Below are positions 1 to 7,163 of a DNA stretch of 64,000 bases, piece by piece. Under the pieces are notes generated by a model, which saw only the letters and a list, made by a program, of their open reading frames with translations, did not search any database and was not told the DNA's origin. Numbering within the stretch: position 1 is the stretch's first letter; each line of letters starts with the position of its first letter. The DNA comes from DASYLJ01 sp036009625 (lineage in GTDB: Bacteria > Desulfobacterota > Binatia > DP-6), in assembly GCA_036009625.1 (NCBI GenBank), contig DASYLJ010000127.1, positions 26,856 through 90,855 of the forward strand, given 5' to 3'. Position numbers and translations under genes: made by a program.

Positions 1-829
1 CCTGGCTCGGAACCAGCGCGATCAACGTCTGGCCGACCTGCACCCAGTCGCCCTCCATGACGTCCTTGTTGGTGACGCGGCCGTCCTCCTTGGCGTGGAT
101 CGTGGTGTAGGAGAGCTGCAGCCGCACCTGCTCGACCGTGGCGCTCGCCGTCTCGACCGCCGCCTGCGCCGTCTCGATGTGGGCACGCGCGAGCTGCACC
201 TGCGCTGCAGCCGCGGCGCGTGCCTTCACCTTCACCTCCACCTGCGCGGCGCTGCGCGCGGCGGCGGTGGACGCAGTGTCGACCGCCTGCCGCGAGACCG
301 CGCCGCTCGTGGTGGCGTGGTAGCGGGCGAGGTCCGCAGCCGCGAGACTCGCGTCGGCGCGCGCCGCCACGGTGTCGGCGTCGGCCTGCGCCTCCGACGC
401 TTCGGCCACCGCGAGCTGGGCATGCGCCTGCGACAGCTTGCCCCGCGCCTCGTCGCGCGAGGCCTCGGCCTCGTCCAGGCGCGCGCGGAAGTCGGCCGGG
501 TCGAGCTCGACCAGGGTGTCCCCGGCCGCGACCACCTGGTTGTCGGCCACCAGCACCTGATGGACGCGGCCCGCCACGCGCGACGAGACGTTGACGACGT
601 GGCAGTCGATGAAGGCGTCGTCCGTCGACTCGTGGTGGAACGACCACACCCAGTAGCGGGCGCCTCCGACCAACGCGCCCACGACCACCACCGCCAGCGC
701 GATGCGCGTCGCCCACCACCGCCAGGCCGGCACGGGCGCCGCGGGCACGGCGTTCTTCGCGGCGGGTGCACCGCCGCCGTCGGCGGTCAGGGAAGGCTCG
801 CCCATGTCGGCTCGTCTCGGGACCGCCAT
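1..829 (-). CDS. HlyD/EmrA-type membrane fusion protein, C-terminus outside window
   Basis: Periplasmic adaptor (membrane fusion protein) of the HlyD/EmrA family, which links an inner-membrane exporter to the outer membrane. The frame is open to the window edge, so about 276 residues are visible and the C-terminal beta domain is missing. A short cytoplasmic N-terminus is followed by one hydrophobic segment (ALAVVVVGALVGG), then the family sequence FIDCHVVNVSSRVAGRV (biotinyl-lipoyl-like half), a long Ala/Glu/Gln-rich alpha-helical hairpin, and the returning lipoyl half (YTTIHAKEDGRVTNKDVMEG). Two in-frame ATG starts are possible, at 829 and 805; neither has a strong ribosome site. It diverges from the P450 gene. 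Its exporter partner would lie beyond the left edge. The family is clear; the substrate is unknown. Confidence 0.88.
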   Translation of the reverse strand, partial: MAVPRRADMGEPSLTADGGGAPAAKNAVPAAPVPAWRWWATRIALAVVVVGALVGGARYWVWSFHHESTDDAFIDCHVVNVSSRVAGRVHQVLVADNQVVAAGDTLVELDPADFRARLDEAEASRDEARGKLSQAHAQLAVAEASEAQADADTVAARADASLAAADLARYHATTSGAVSRQAVDTASTAAARSAAQVEVKVKARAAAAAQVQLARAHIETAQAAVETASATVEQVRLQLSYTTIHAKEDGRVTNKDVMEGDWVQVGQTLIALVPSQ

Positions 830-1000
830 CTGCACCAATCACGCCAACGATGCCCCTCGTCCGCACGCGCCTTCCGCGGCGTCGCCGCCGACGGGCCGGC
901 ACACGTGCCGACAATTCGTCGCGTCGGGTCGGGCGACGCTCTCGCGCCAACGATGACGCCGGCGATGGTCTCCGGATCAGCGTCCTGCTAGCAGCCGCTC

Positions 1001-2191
1001 ATGCACTCCCTCCCGGTACACGAGCGCGACTTCTACCTGGGTGACGTCCAGCCGATCTATCACTGGCTGCGGACGGAGGCGCCGGTGTACTGGTCGGATG
1101 TCGCGGGCCTGTGGGTACTCTCGAAGTACGCCGACATCCAGCGGGTGTCGAAGCAGCCGGAGCTCTTCTGCTCGAGCCGGGGCGTGATCGTGAACGACCC
1201 GATCCGCCTGGTGGGCGGGCTGGCGACGCCGCCGTCGATCCTCCATCTGGATCCGCCGGCACACAATCGCTATCGGCGCATCGTGAGCGGCGCGTTCACG
1301 CCACGCATGATCGCGGCGCTCGAGGGACGCATCCGGGAGCTGACGCACGAGACGCTCGACGCGGTCCCCGCCGACGACGTCTTCGACTTCGTCGAGCACG
1401 TCGCCGTCCCGCTACCGCTCCTCGTCATCGCCGAGATGCTCGGTGTGCCGACGGCCGACCGCGGCACATTCCGGCGCTGGTCCGACGAACTGATCGCCGC
1501 CGCCGACAGCGACACGCCCGGGACGATGAACGCCGCGGCGGGAGAGCTGTTCGCGTACTTCTATCAGATGCTCACTGCCCGACGGGACGCGCCGCAGGCG
1601 GATCTCATCTCGGCCCTCGCGACGGGCGTCGTCGACGGCGACCGCCTCACCGACGAGGAGATCCTGATGTTCTGTCTGACGCTGCTCGTCGCCGGCAACG
1701 AGACCACGCGCAATCTCGTGGCCGGCGGCACGCGCGCCCTGATGGAGCATCCGGACCAGCTCGCGCGGCTCGCCAACGAGCCCGCCCTGATTCCCGGCGC
1801 GGTCGAGGAGATGCTGCGTTGGGTCTCCCCGGTGCGCGCCTTCGTGCGTACCGCCACCGCCGACACCGACATCCGCGGCGTCCCGATCCCCGCCGGCGCC
1901 ACCCTCGTCCTCCTCTACGCCTCCGGCAACCGCGACGAGGAGGTGTTCGGCGAGACGGCAGGCGTGTTCGACGTCGCGCGCCCGCCGGATCCTTCGCACG
2001 TGGCGTTCGGGTTCGGCGAGCACTTCTGCCTCGGCGCCAGCCTCGCGCGGCTCGAGGCGCGGGCCATGTTCGAGGGGATGTTCGCGCGCTGGTCGGCGCT
2101 GGAGACGGCCGGAACGGTCGAGGTGCTGGCGTCGACGGTGATGAACGGGGTCATGCGGATGCCGGTGCGGGTGCAACGGCGCACCGGCTGA
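1001..2191 (+). CDS. Cytochrome P450 monooxygenase
   Basis: Soluble bacterial-type cytochrome P450 of 396 residues, the usual length for the class. It would hydroxylate an organic substrate using O2 and electrons from ferredoxin/ferredoxin reductase, neither of which is nearby. The I-helix oxygen-activation motif AGNETT lies at residues 231-236, the K-helix ExxR at E270-R273, and the heme-binding loop FGFGEHFCLG ends with the cysteine ligand C343. All three key motifs are intact, so it should be active. The sequence resembles bacterial CYP families acting on steroids, terpenes or fatty acids, but I cannot assign a CYP family by eye. It starts at ATG 1001 and is divergent from the fusion-protein gene; it appears to be a single-gene unit. 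Confidence 0.95.
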   Translation: MHSLPVHERDFYLGDVQPIYHWLRTEAPVYWSDVAGLWVLSKYADIQRVSKQPELFCSSRGVIVNDPIRLVGGLATPPSILHLDPPAHNRYRRIVSGAFTPRMIAALEGRIRELTHETLDAVPADDVFDFVEHVAVPLPLLVIAEMLGVPTADRGTFRRWSDELIAAADSDTPGTMNAAAGELFAYFYQMLTARRDAPQADLISALATGVVDGDRLTDEEILMFCLTLLVAGNETTRNLVAGGTRALMEHPDQLARLANEPALIPGAVEEMLRWVSPVRAFVRTATADTDIRGVPIPAGATLVLLYASGNRDEEVFGETAGVFDVARPPDPSHVAFGFGEHFCLGASLARLEARAMFEGMFARWSALETAGTVEVLASTVMNGVMRMPVRVQRRTG

Positions 2192-2196
2192 GCTCG

Positions 2197-2397
2197 TCAC
2201 TCCAGGTCGTCGAGGAGCGCGCGGGCGTCGCGCAGATCGCGCAGGGCGGGGCCTTCGGTGAACCAGGCGTGGACCGGGGCGAGCAGCGCGCGCGCCTCGT
2301 CGCGCTTGCCCTGCCGCTGCCAGAGGCGAGCGAGACCCATGGCCGCGCGCAGCTCGAAGAGTTTGTCTCCTGCCGCCGCGCGATCTCGAGGGAGACG
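2197..2397 (-). pseudogene. C-terminal remnant of a TPR/AAA adenylate-cyclase-type ATPase
   Basis: The minus-strand frame ending at 2197 encodes about 60 residues typical of the extreme C-terminus of large AAA-ATPase/TPR regulators of the cyclase-associated type: FELRAAMGLARLWQRQGKR, then an ALLAPVHAWFTEG segment and a final ARALLDDLE. Those proteins normally exceed 900 residues. Here the homology stops near 2397, and the preceding in-frame residues to 2520 look like noise because they run antisense to the next fragment. There is no start codon or N-terminal domain. I read it as the surviving tail of a deleted gene. Its truncated side abuts the truncated side of the fibrinogen-like remnant. 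Confidence 0.7.
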
Positions 2398-2416
2398 CCG
2401 AAGGTCTCCCGACTCC

Positions 2417-2707
2417 ATGTTTCCGATGACCGTCGGGCCCATGACCGAGGGCACGATCGGCGACGCGCTCTCGTACCACTCCGGCGCCGCCTTCAGCACC
2501 TTCGATTCGGACCACGACACGTACTCGGGGAGCTGCGCCGGCGCGTACGGCGGGGGCTGGTGGTACGAGTCCTGCTACCAGGCGAACCTGAACGGCCCCT
2601 ACGTCGCCGCCCCGGGCATGCATGCGCCCGACGCGGGCGGTATCGACTGGCTCCCCTCGCCGGGCCGCACGCAGTCGATGGCCAGCACGGTCATGATGAT
2701 TCGCTGA
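2417..2707 (+). pseudogene. C-terminal half of a fibrinogen-like (FReD) domain protein
   Basis: Reads as the C-terminal part of a fibrinogen-related domain: GDALSYH, then FSTFDSDHDTYSGSCA (the calcium-site region), AYGGGWWYESCYQANLNGPY (the signature WWY...C...NLNG block) and a normal terminus ending VMMIR. The N-terminal half of the domain and any signal peptide are absent. The first ATG, at 2417, lies only about 8 residues before recognisable homology and has no convincing ribosome site. Fibrinogen-like domains are mainly animal but occur in some bacteria as secreted lectin-like proteins. Because half the domain fold is missing I call it a remnant rather than a functional 96-residue protein. 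An upstream frame extends to 2258 but is antisense to the ATPase remnant. Confidence 0.75.
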
Positions 2708-2749
2708 CGGGAGCCGTCCTGGCCCGCGTCTCGCAGCGCCGCCCTGACG

Positions 2750-3592
2750 TCAGCGCGGCGCTGCGAGCAGCGCGAGCGTGTGGTCGAGCTGAGCCGCGTC
2801 CAGCCGACTCTCGTGGCCCGGCACCACGATCGCGGGCTGCATGGCCTGGAGGACGCGAATCGACTCCGGCCATCGCGCGATGTCGGCGTCGCCGAGGTTC
2901 CCGAGCGACGGGCCGCCCTTCACCATGCATCCGCCGAAGAGGATGCCCCGATCCGCAAGGAACACGACGACGTTGTCGGAGGAATGGGCGGGCCCCGGGT
3001 AGACGACGCGGACGCGCTCGCCACCGAAGTCGAGGTCCAGTCCCGCGCGCGGATCGAACAGCCGCGCCGGCGGCGCCACACGGGTTTCGGCGATGGCGGC
3101 AGCGAACGTCGGGCGCGTCGTCGCGTACTCGGCGGCGATCGACTCCCGCATCGACCGCCCGCGGGCGACGATCAGCGCCGCGGTGTCGCGCGATCCGATC
3201 ACCTCGGCACCGGCCTCGAGCAGGACGGCGTTGCCGCCGGACGCGTCGACGTGGAAGTGCGTGTTGACCACGACGAGCCGCCGGCGCCCGAAGCGCGCGC
3301 CGATCCAGGCGAGCAGCGCGCGGGTGGACGCCTCGGTCGCCGGCGCATTGACCAGCAACAGCGACCGATCGGGCATCTCGACCAGCAGCAGGTTCGCCTG
3401 CCACGGCTCGGGTTCCGTCAACACGAGCGCACCGGGAGCGACGTCGCGCACGACGAAGCCGGCCGGCGCGGGGGCGGGACGTGGCGCCGGCGCCGGGCCA
3501 CTCGCACTGCAGCCGATCAGCGTGACCACCAGCATGGCGACGAACGGACCCCGCACGGTGACGGGATGTAGCAGCCCGCGCGGAGCCGTCAA
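2750..3592 (-). CDS. Subclass B1-like metallo-beta-lactamase, lipoprotein
   Basis: Zinc hydrolase of the metallo-beta-lactamase superfamily, 280 residues. All B1-type ligands are present in order: H112-x-H114-x-D116 in THFHVDASGG, H203 in PGPAHSSDN, C222 in LFGGCMVKGG, and H260 in VVPGHES. The His-to-Cys spacing of 19 residues and the block GNLGDADIARWPESIRVLQ are characteristic of true B1 enzymes rather than generic MBL-fold proteins. The N-terminus has a hydrophobic stretch ending in a lipobox (TLIGC, C28), followed by an Ala/Pro linker, so it is probably a membrane-anchored periplasmic lipoprotein. It is the last gene of an operon with DUF2182 (6-bp gap) and DUF899. Beta-lactam hydrolysis is plausible but untested; another periplasmic hydrolase role is possible. 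Confidence 0.88.
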   Translation of the reverse strand: MTAPRGLLHPVTVRGPFVAMLVVTLIGCSASGPAPAPRPAPAPAGFVVRDVAPGALVLTEPEPWQANLLLVEMPDRSLLLVNAPATEASTRALLAWIGARFGRRRLVVVNTHFHVDASGGNAVLLEAGAEVIGSRDTAALIVARGRSMRESIAAEYATTRPTFAAAIAETRVAPPARLFDPRAGLDLDFGGERVRVVYPGPAHSSDNVVVFLADRGILFGGCMVKGGPSLGNLGDADIARWPESIRVLQAMQPAIVVPGHESRLDAAQLDHTLALLAAPR

Positions 3593-3598
3593 TCGAGG

Positions 3599-4375
3599 TC
3601 ATGCCAGTCCGACGGCGCGCACGATCAACAGCAACCCGGCCCCGACGACGACGACCCCGATGGCGCGCGCGACGCGCTCGGCGGCAGGGGCGAGACGTTC
3701 GAGGGTGATGGCTGCCGCGACGACGACCATCGCACGAACGTCCATGACGCCGACGACGAGGAGGACCGCCGTCAGGCCGGCACAGCAAGAGGAGCAGTGG
3801 ATGCCGAGACGCAGGCCGTGTCGCCACGCCGCACCGGCATCCGACCGCGACGAGCGTTCGATCGACGGTGTGCGACAGCACCCGAGGTGACGTGCCTTCC
3901 ACGCGGTGAACTGGAGCGCACCGGCGAGCAGCACCACCACACCGACCGCGATCGGCACGGCGCGCGCCAGCGCCGGGTGCTGCATCTCGACCGCGGCCAG
4001 CGCGACACCCAGCGGAAAGGCCGCCACGCCGATCAGGGTCCACACGACGAAGTACCCGACGCCGACGAGCACCGTCAGCCAACCCAGGCGAGTCCCGCCG
4101 GTCCCGCCGACGGCCTGGCGAAAGTGCCACAGCATCGGCACCAGGGACGGCAGCATCATCGCCACCATCATCACGATCCACATCCTGAGGAACGTCATGG
4201 CCGCGCCGAGCCACGTCTGTCCGGGCATCCGCATCCACGCCATCGACATCGTCCAGCCGCCGGCCATCGGCATCGCGTTGATCGACGACATCGATGCGCA
4301 CCAGACGATCGTGACCGCCGCGCTGACGGCGAAGAGCAGCGCGGCGGCGCCGAAGAATGTTCGCTCGGAGGCCAT
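3599..4375 (-). CDS. DUF2182 integral membrane protein, predicted metal-binding
   Basis: A 258-residue polytopic inner-membrane protein of the DUF2182 family (predicted metal-binding integral membrane proteins). Features seen: an N-terminal transmembrane helix, a Met/Trp-rich loop (MPMAGGWTMSMAWMRMPGQ), the helix MWIVMMVAMMLPSLVPML typical of the family, the segment QFTAWKARHLGCCRTP, and the Cys/His motif GIHCSSCC. The Met-, His- and Cys-rich positions suggest copper or another soft metal, but this is inference. It lies 10 bp after the DUF899 gene and 6 bp before the MBL gene, so the three are almost certainly co-transcribed. DUF2182 genes often accompany DUF1326 or other redox/metal genes; here the partners are DUF899 and an MBL. 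Confidence 0.9.
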   Translation of the reverse strand: MASERTFFGAAALLFAVSAAVTIVWCASMSSINAMPMAGGWTMSMAWMRMPGQTWLGAAMTFLRMWIVMMVAMMLPSLVPMLWHFRQAVGGTGGTRLGWLTVLVGVGYFVVWTLIGVAAFPLGVALAAVEMQHPALARAVPIAVGVVVLLAGALQFTAWKARHLGCCRTPSIERSSRSDAGAAWRHGLRLGIHCSSCCAGLTAVLLVVGVMDVRAMVVVAAAITLERLAPAAERVARAIGVVVVGAGLLLIVRAVGLA

Positions 4376-4385
4376 GTGCGTGCGA

Positions 4386-5144
4386 TCAGCGCGTCTCGTA
4401 CTCGTCGTGACGGCGCCACCAGATGCCCGTCTCGTTGCGCCCCTTGGGGGCGCGGTCGAGCCACTGGTACATGCCCCAGAGGCCGTCCAGTCCGCGCGCG
4501 TAGGTGGAATAGGTGTGGAAGACGACGCCGTCCTCGAGCGTGAACGCGCTCATACCCGGGCGCTCACGCGTGAACGTCGCCACGTCGGTTCCCGCCATGG
4601 CAGCGACCTGCGCCTCCGGCCCGTCGGCGGCGGGCAACTGCCCCGTAGAGGCCCGGTAGTTGTACTCGACGCTGCCCTCGCGCTGCTGCTCCTCGGTGAT
4701 CGAGACGGCGAAGTCGGGATTGAAGTCGCCCCCGAACGACGACGCCCAGGGGAACGTCCACCCCATGCGCCGCTTGTACGCCTGCAGCTTCGCGAGCGGC
4801 GCGCGCGACACCGCCGTCAACGCGACGTCGTGGTTCGCCAGGTGGACGGCGATGCCGTTGAATCCGTCCGCGATCGCCGAGCACGACGGACATCCCGCCG
4901 TGAAGTCGGGCCCGAACATGAAATGGTAGACGAGGAGCTGCGAGCGGCCCCGGAAGAGGTCCGCCAGCGAGGCACTCCCCTCGTCGGTCTCGAATCGGTA
5001 CTCCTTGTCGATGCGAACCCACGGCAGCTCCTGGCGCTGCCGCGCCACCTCGTCGCTGCGCCGCGTGAGCGCCTTCTCCGCCTCGAGCAGCTCGAGCCGG
5101 GCGGCGAGCCACTCCTTCCGTGTGCCGGTCATGTGCTTCGTCAT
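4386..5144 (-). CDS. DUF899 thioredoxin-like family protein
   Basis: A 252-residue cytoplasmic protein of the DUF899 family, which has a thioredoxin-like fold. The family blocks are all present: EWLAARLELLEAEKALTR with a basic/acidic helix, LPWVRIDKEYRFET, YHFMFGPDF followed by the redox-like GCPSC motif, the SRAPLAKLQAYKRRMGWTFPW block, and the C-terminal YARGLDGLWGMYQWLDRAPKGR. The start at 5144 is chosen because an AGGGAGAG ribosome site lies upstream and homology begins there; the frame is open much further upstream but only antisense to the regulator gene. It is the first gene of the operon DUF899-DUF2182-MBL and faces a divergent regulator. The biochemical function of the family is unknown. 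Confidence 0.93.
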   Translation of the reverse strand: MTKHMTGTRKEWLAARLELLEAEKALTRRSDEVARQRQELPWVRIDKEYRFETDEGSASLADLFRGRSQLLVYHFMFGPDFTAGCPSCSAIADGFNGIAVHLANHDVALTAVSRAPLAKLQAYKRRMGWTFPWASSFGGDFNPDFAVSITEEQQREGSVEYNYRASTGQLPAADGPEAQVAAMAGTDVATFTRERPGMSAFTLEDGVVFHTYSTYARGLDGLWGMYQWLDRAPKGRNETGIWWRRHDEYETR

Positions 5145-5170
5145 CGCTCGTCTCTCCCTGGATGTGTTCG

Positions 5171-5196
5171 CCGTCGTGCCGTGCGCGGCACGACGG
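5171..5196. promoter_or_regulatory. Inverted repeat in the DUF899/regulator divergent promoter
   Basis: Perfect 11-bp inverted repeat, arms 5171-5181 (CCGTCGTGCCG) and 5186-5196 (CGGCACGACGG), around a 4-base centre TGCG. It sits between the DUF899 start at 5144 and the HTH-regulator start at 5271, where a divergent promoter is expected. It could be the operator of the neighbouring regulator or a hairpin in the DUF899 leader. Its symmetry is seen directly; its role is inferred. Confidence 0.5.
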
Positions 5197-5270
5197 GCGG
5201 GTGTTGATCGTGCGATGAATGTAGCCCGTCGGCTGGAACGGGCGAGAGTGACAAGCGTGTCGGGATTTCG

Positions 5271-6491
5271 ATGGATTCGCTGATCACCGCAGCGGCGCGT
5301 GCCCTGGCCGCAGGCGATCCGCTCGGCGCATTGAAGCGGGTCGCACTGCGCGACGACGCACCGGCGCTCGCTCTTCGCGGCATCGCGATGGCGCAGCTCG
5401 GCGATCTCGTCCGGGCGAGGGCGCTCTTGCGACGTGCAGCGCGCGCCTTCGGTCCGAGGGAGGCCGTGGCCCGTGCGCGGTGCGTCGTCGCCGAGGCCGA
5501 GGTCGCGCTCGCCTCGCGCGATCTCGGCTGGCCGGCGAAGGCGCTCGACGCAGCACGGGAGACGCTCGAGCAGCACGGCGACCGGGCGAACGCGGCGCAT
5601 GCGCGGTATCTCGAGGTCCGGCGCCTCGTCCTGATCGGGCACCTCGACGAGGCCGAACGTCGGCTCGCCGACCTCGACCCCGCGCCCTTGCCTCCGGCGT
5701 CGAGGGCCGTCCACGAGCTGATGGTCGCCGGCATCGCGATACGGCGGATCCGGACGAAGCCGGCGCGTGCGGCGCTCGTCCGGGCGGCGCGCGCGGCGCG
5801 CCTCGCGTGCATCCCCGCACTGACGGCGGAGGTCGAGAACGCGTCCCTCCTCCTGACGACGCCGGCGGCGCGGCTGATCGCGCGTGGCGAGGAGCGGCCG
5901 CTGCTCCTCGAGGAGGTCGAGGCGTTGCTGGCCTCGAAGGCGTTCGTCGTGGACGCCTGCCGTCACGTCGTCCGTCACGCCGGCACGGTGGTCTCGCTCG
6001 GGAGACGTCCGGTGCTGTTCGCGCTCGCGCGTGCGTTGGGCGAGGCGTGGCCCGGAGACGTTCCGCGGGACACGCTCATCGCGCGCGCATTCGGCTCGAA
6101 GCTCGCCGACGAATCGCATCGCGGGCGGTTGCGCGTCGAAGTCGGCCGCCTGCGCGCGGTGCTGCGAACGCTGGCCGACGTGCGCGCGACGAAGCAGGGG
6201 TTCGCTCTGACGCCGCGCGGTGCGCGCGAGGTCGTCGTGCTGGCGCGGCCCGTCGAAGAGGAGCACGCGGCGGTGCTCGCGTTCCTCACCGATGGTGAGT
6301 CGTGGTCGACCTCGGCCCTGGCGCTCGCGCTCGGAATGAGCCAGCGCACCGTGCAGCGGGCGCTCGACACGATGGCCGCAGCAGGCACGGTGCAGTCGTT
6401 CGGTCGCGGGCGAGCGCGGCGGTGGACGACCCCGCCCGTGCCGGGATTCACGACGACTTTGTTACTCCCGGCTCCCCTGCCGATCGACTAG
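5271..6491 (+). CDS. Transcriptional regulator with helical-repeat region and two DNA-binding domains
   Basis: A 406-residue protein. Residues 1 to about 230 form an Ala/Leu/Arg-rich all-helical region resembling degenerate TPR repeats. This is followed by a segment around residues 245-315 (VSLGRRPVLFALARALGEAW, then SKLADESHRGRLRVEVGRLR) that looks like an OmpR/SARP-type winged-helix domain. A second helix-turn-helix near the C-terminus (STSALALALGMSQRTVQRAL) resembles DeoR/MarR-like wings. No sensory ligand domain is recognised. It diverges from the DUF899-DUF2182-MBL operon and precedes a beta-propeller gene by 15 bp. The context suggests it controls one or both units through the inverted repeat at 5171-5196. 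The regulatory role is likely; the signal is unknown. Confidence 0.8.
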   Translation: MDSLITAAARALAAGDPLGALKRVALRDDAPALALRGIAMAQLGDLVRARALLRRAARAFGPREAVARARCVVAEAEVALASRDLGWPAKALDAARETLEQHGDRANAAHARYLEVRRLVLIGHLDEAERRLADLDPAPLPPASRAVHELMVAGIAIRRIRTKPARAALVRAARAARLACIPALTAEVENASLLLTTPAARLIARGEERPLLLEEVEALLASKAFVVDACRHVVRHAGTVVSLGRRPVLFALARALGEAWPGDVPRDTLIARAFGSKLADESHRGRLRVEVGRLRAVLRTLADVRATKQGFALTPRGAREVVVLARPVEEEHAAVLAFLTDGESWSTSALALALGMSQRTVQRALDTMAAAGTVQSFGRGRARRWTTPPVPGFTTTLLLPAPLPID

Positions 6492-6506
6492 GACTAGGGT
6501 GGTCGC

Positions 6507-7151
6507 ATGAGTCGATCAGCCGCCGAGATCGTTCGCGAGTATGGGCCCTTCCCTGGCGTCGAGCAGGTGAACGGGGTCACGTACGACGGGCAGCACGTCT
6601 GGATTGCCGTCGGCGACAAGCTGACCGCCTTCGATCCTGCGAACGGGAAGACGCTGCGCTCGATCGCTGCCGATGCGCATGCGGGAACGGCCTTCGACGG
6701 GCAGCACCTGTTCCAGCTCGCGGAAGATCGCATCCAGAAGATCGATCCGAGGACCGGCCGTGTGCTCGCGACGTTCCCAGCGCCCGGCGGCGGCGGCGAC
6801 TCGGGGCTCACGTGGGCCGAAGGGACGCTCTGGGTCGGGCAGTACCGCGACCGCAAGATCCATCAGATCGACGCCCAGACAGGAGCCATCCTTCGCACGA
6901 TCGAGTCCAACCGCTTCGTCACCGGAGTCACCTGGGTCGACGGGGAGCTCTGGCACGCGACCTGGGACGGTGACGAGAGCGACGTCCGACGCATCGACCC
7001 TCGAACGGGAGAAGTCCTGGAGCAGCTCGACATGCCGACCGGCGTGGGCGTGTCGGGGCTGGAGTCCGATGGCGGCGACCGGCTCTTCTGCGGCGGAGGA
7101 CGGAGCGGGAAAGTGCGGGTCGTGCGCCGGCCCAGACGACGATCCGGATGA
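6507..7151 (+). CDS. Glutamine-cyclotransferase-like beta-propeller protein
   Basis: A 214-residue protein built from short beta-propeller repeats of the type VNGVTYDGQHVWIAVGDKLT..FDPANGK, HAGTAFDGQHLFQLAEDRIQKIDPRTGRV and SGLTWAEGTLWVG. These are like plant-type glutaminyl cyclases and related quinoprotein-like propellers. There is no signal peptide, so it is probably cytoplasmic. It is 15 bp downstream of the regulator gene, likely in the same transcript. The C-terminus is short and basic (RRPRRRSG). I cannot see definite catalytic residues, and many family members have no demonstrated cyclase activity; it could instead be a small-molecule-binding partner of the regulator. Confidence 0.75.
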   Translation: MSRSAAEIVREYGPFPGVEQVNGVTYDGQHVWIAVGDKLTAFDPANGKTLRSIAADAHAGTAFDGQHLFQLAEDRIQKIDPRTGRVLATFPAPGGGGDSGLTWAEGTLWVGQYRDRKIHQIDAQTGAILRTIESNRFVTGVTWVDGELWHATWDGDESDVRRIDPRTGEVLEQLDMPTGVGVSGLESDGGDRLFCGGGRSGKVRVVRRPRRRSG

Positions 7152-7163
7152 ACACCCGATCGC

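Noticed and set aside
95..991. Long plus-strand open frame of 298 codons
   Set aside because: Antisense to the HlyD-family gene; Arg/His/Gly-rich translation without domains.
1111..3267. Plus-strand frame of 718 codons
   Set aside because: Runs in another register over the P450 and antisense to the MBL; highly Arg-rich, typical of GC-rich shadow frames.
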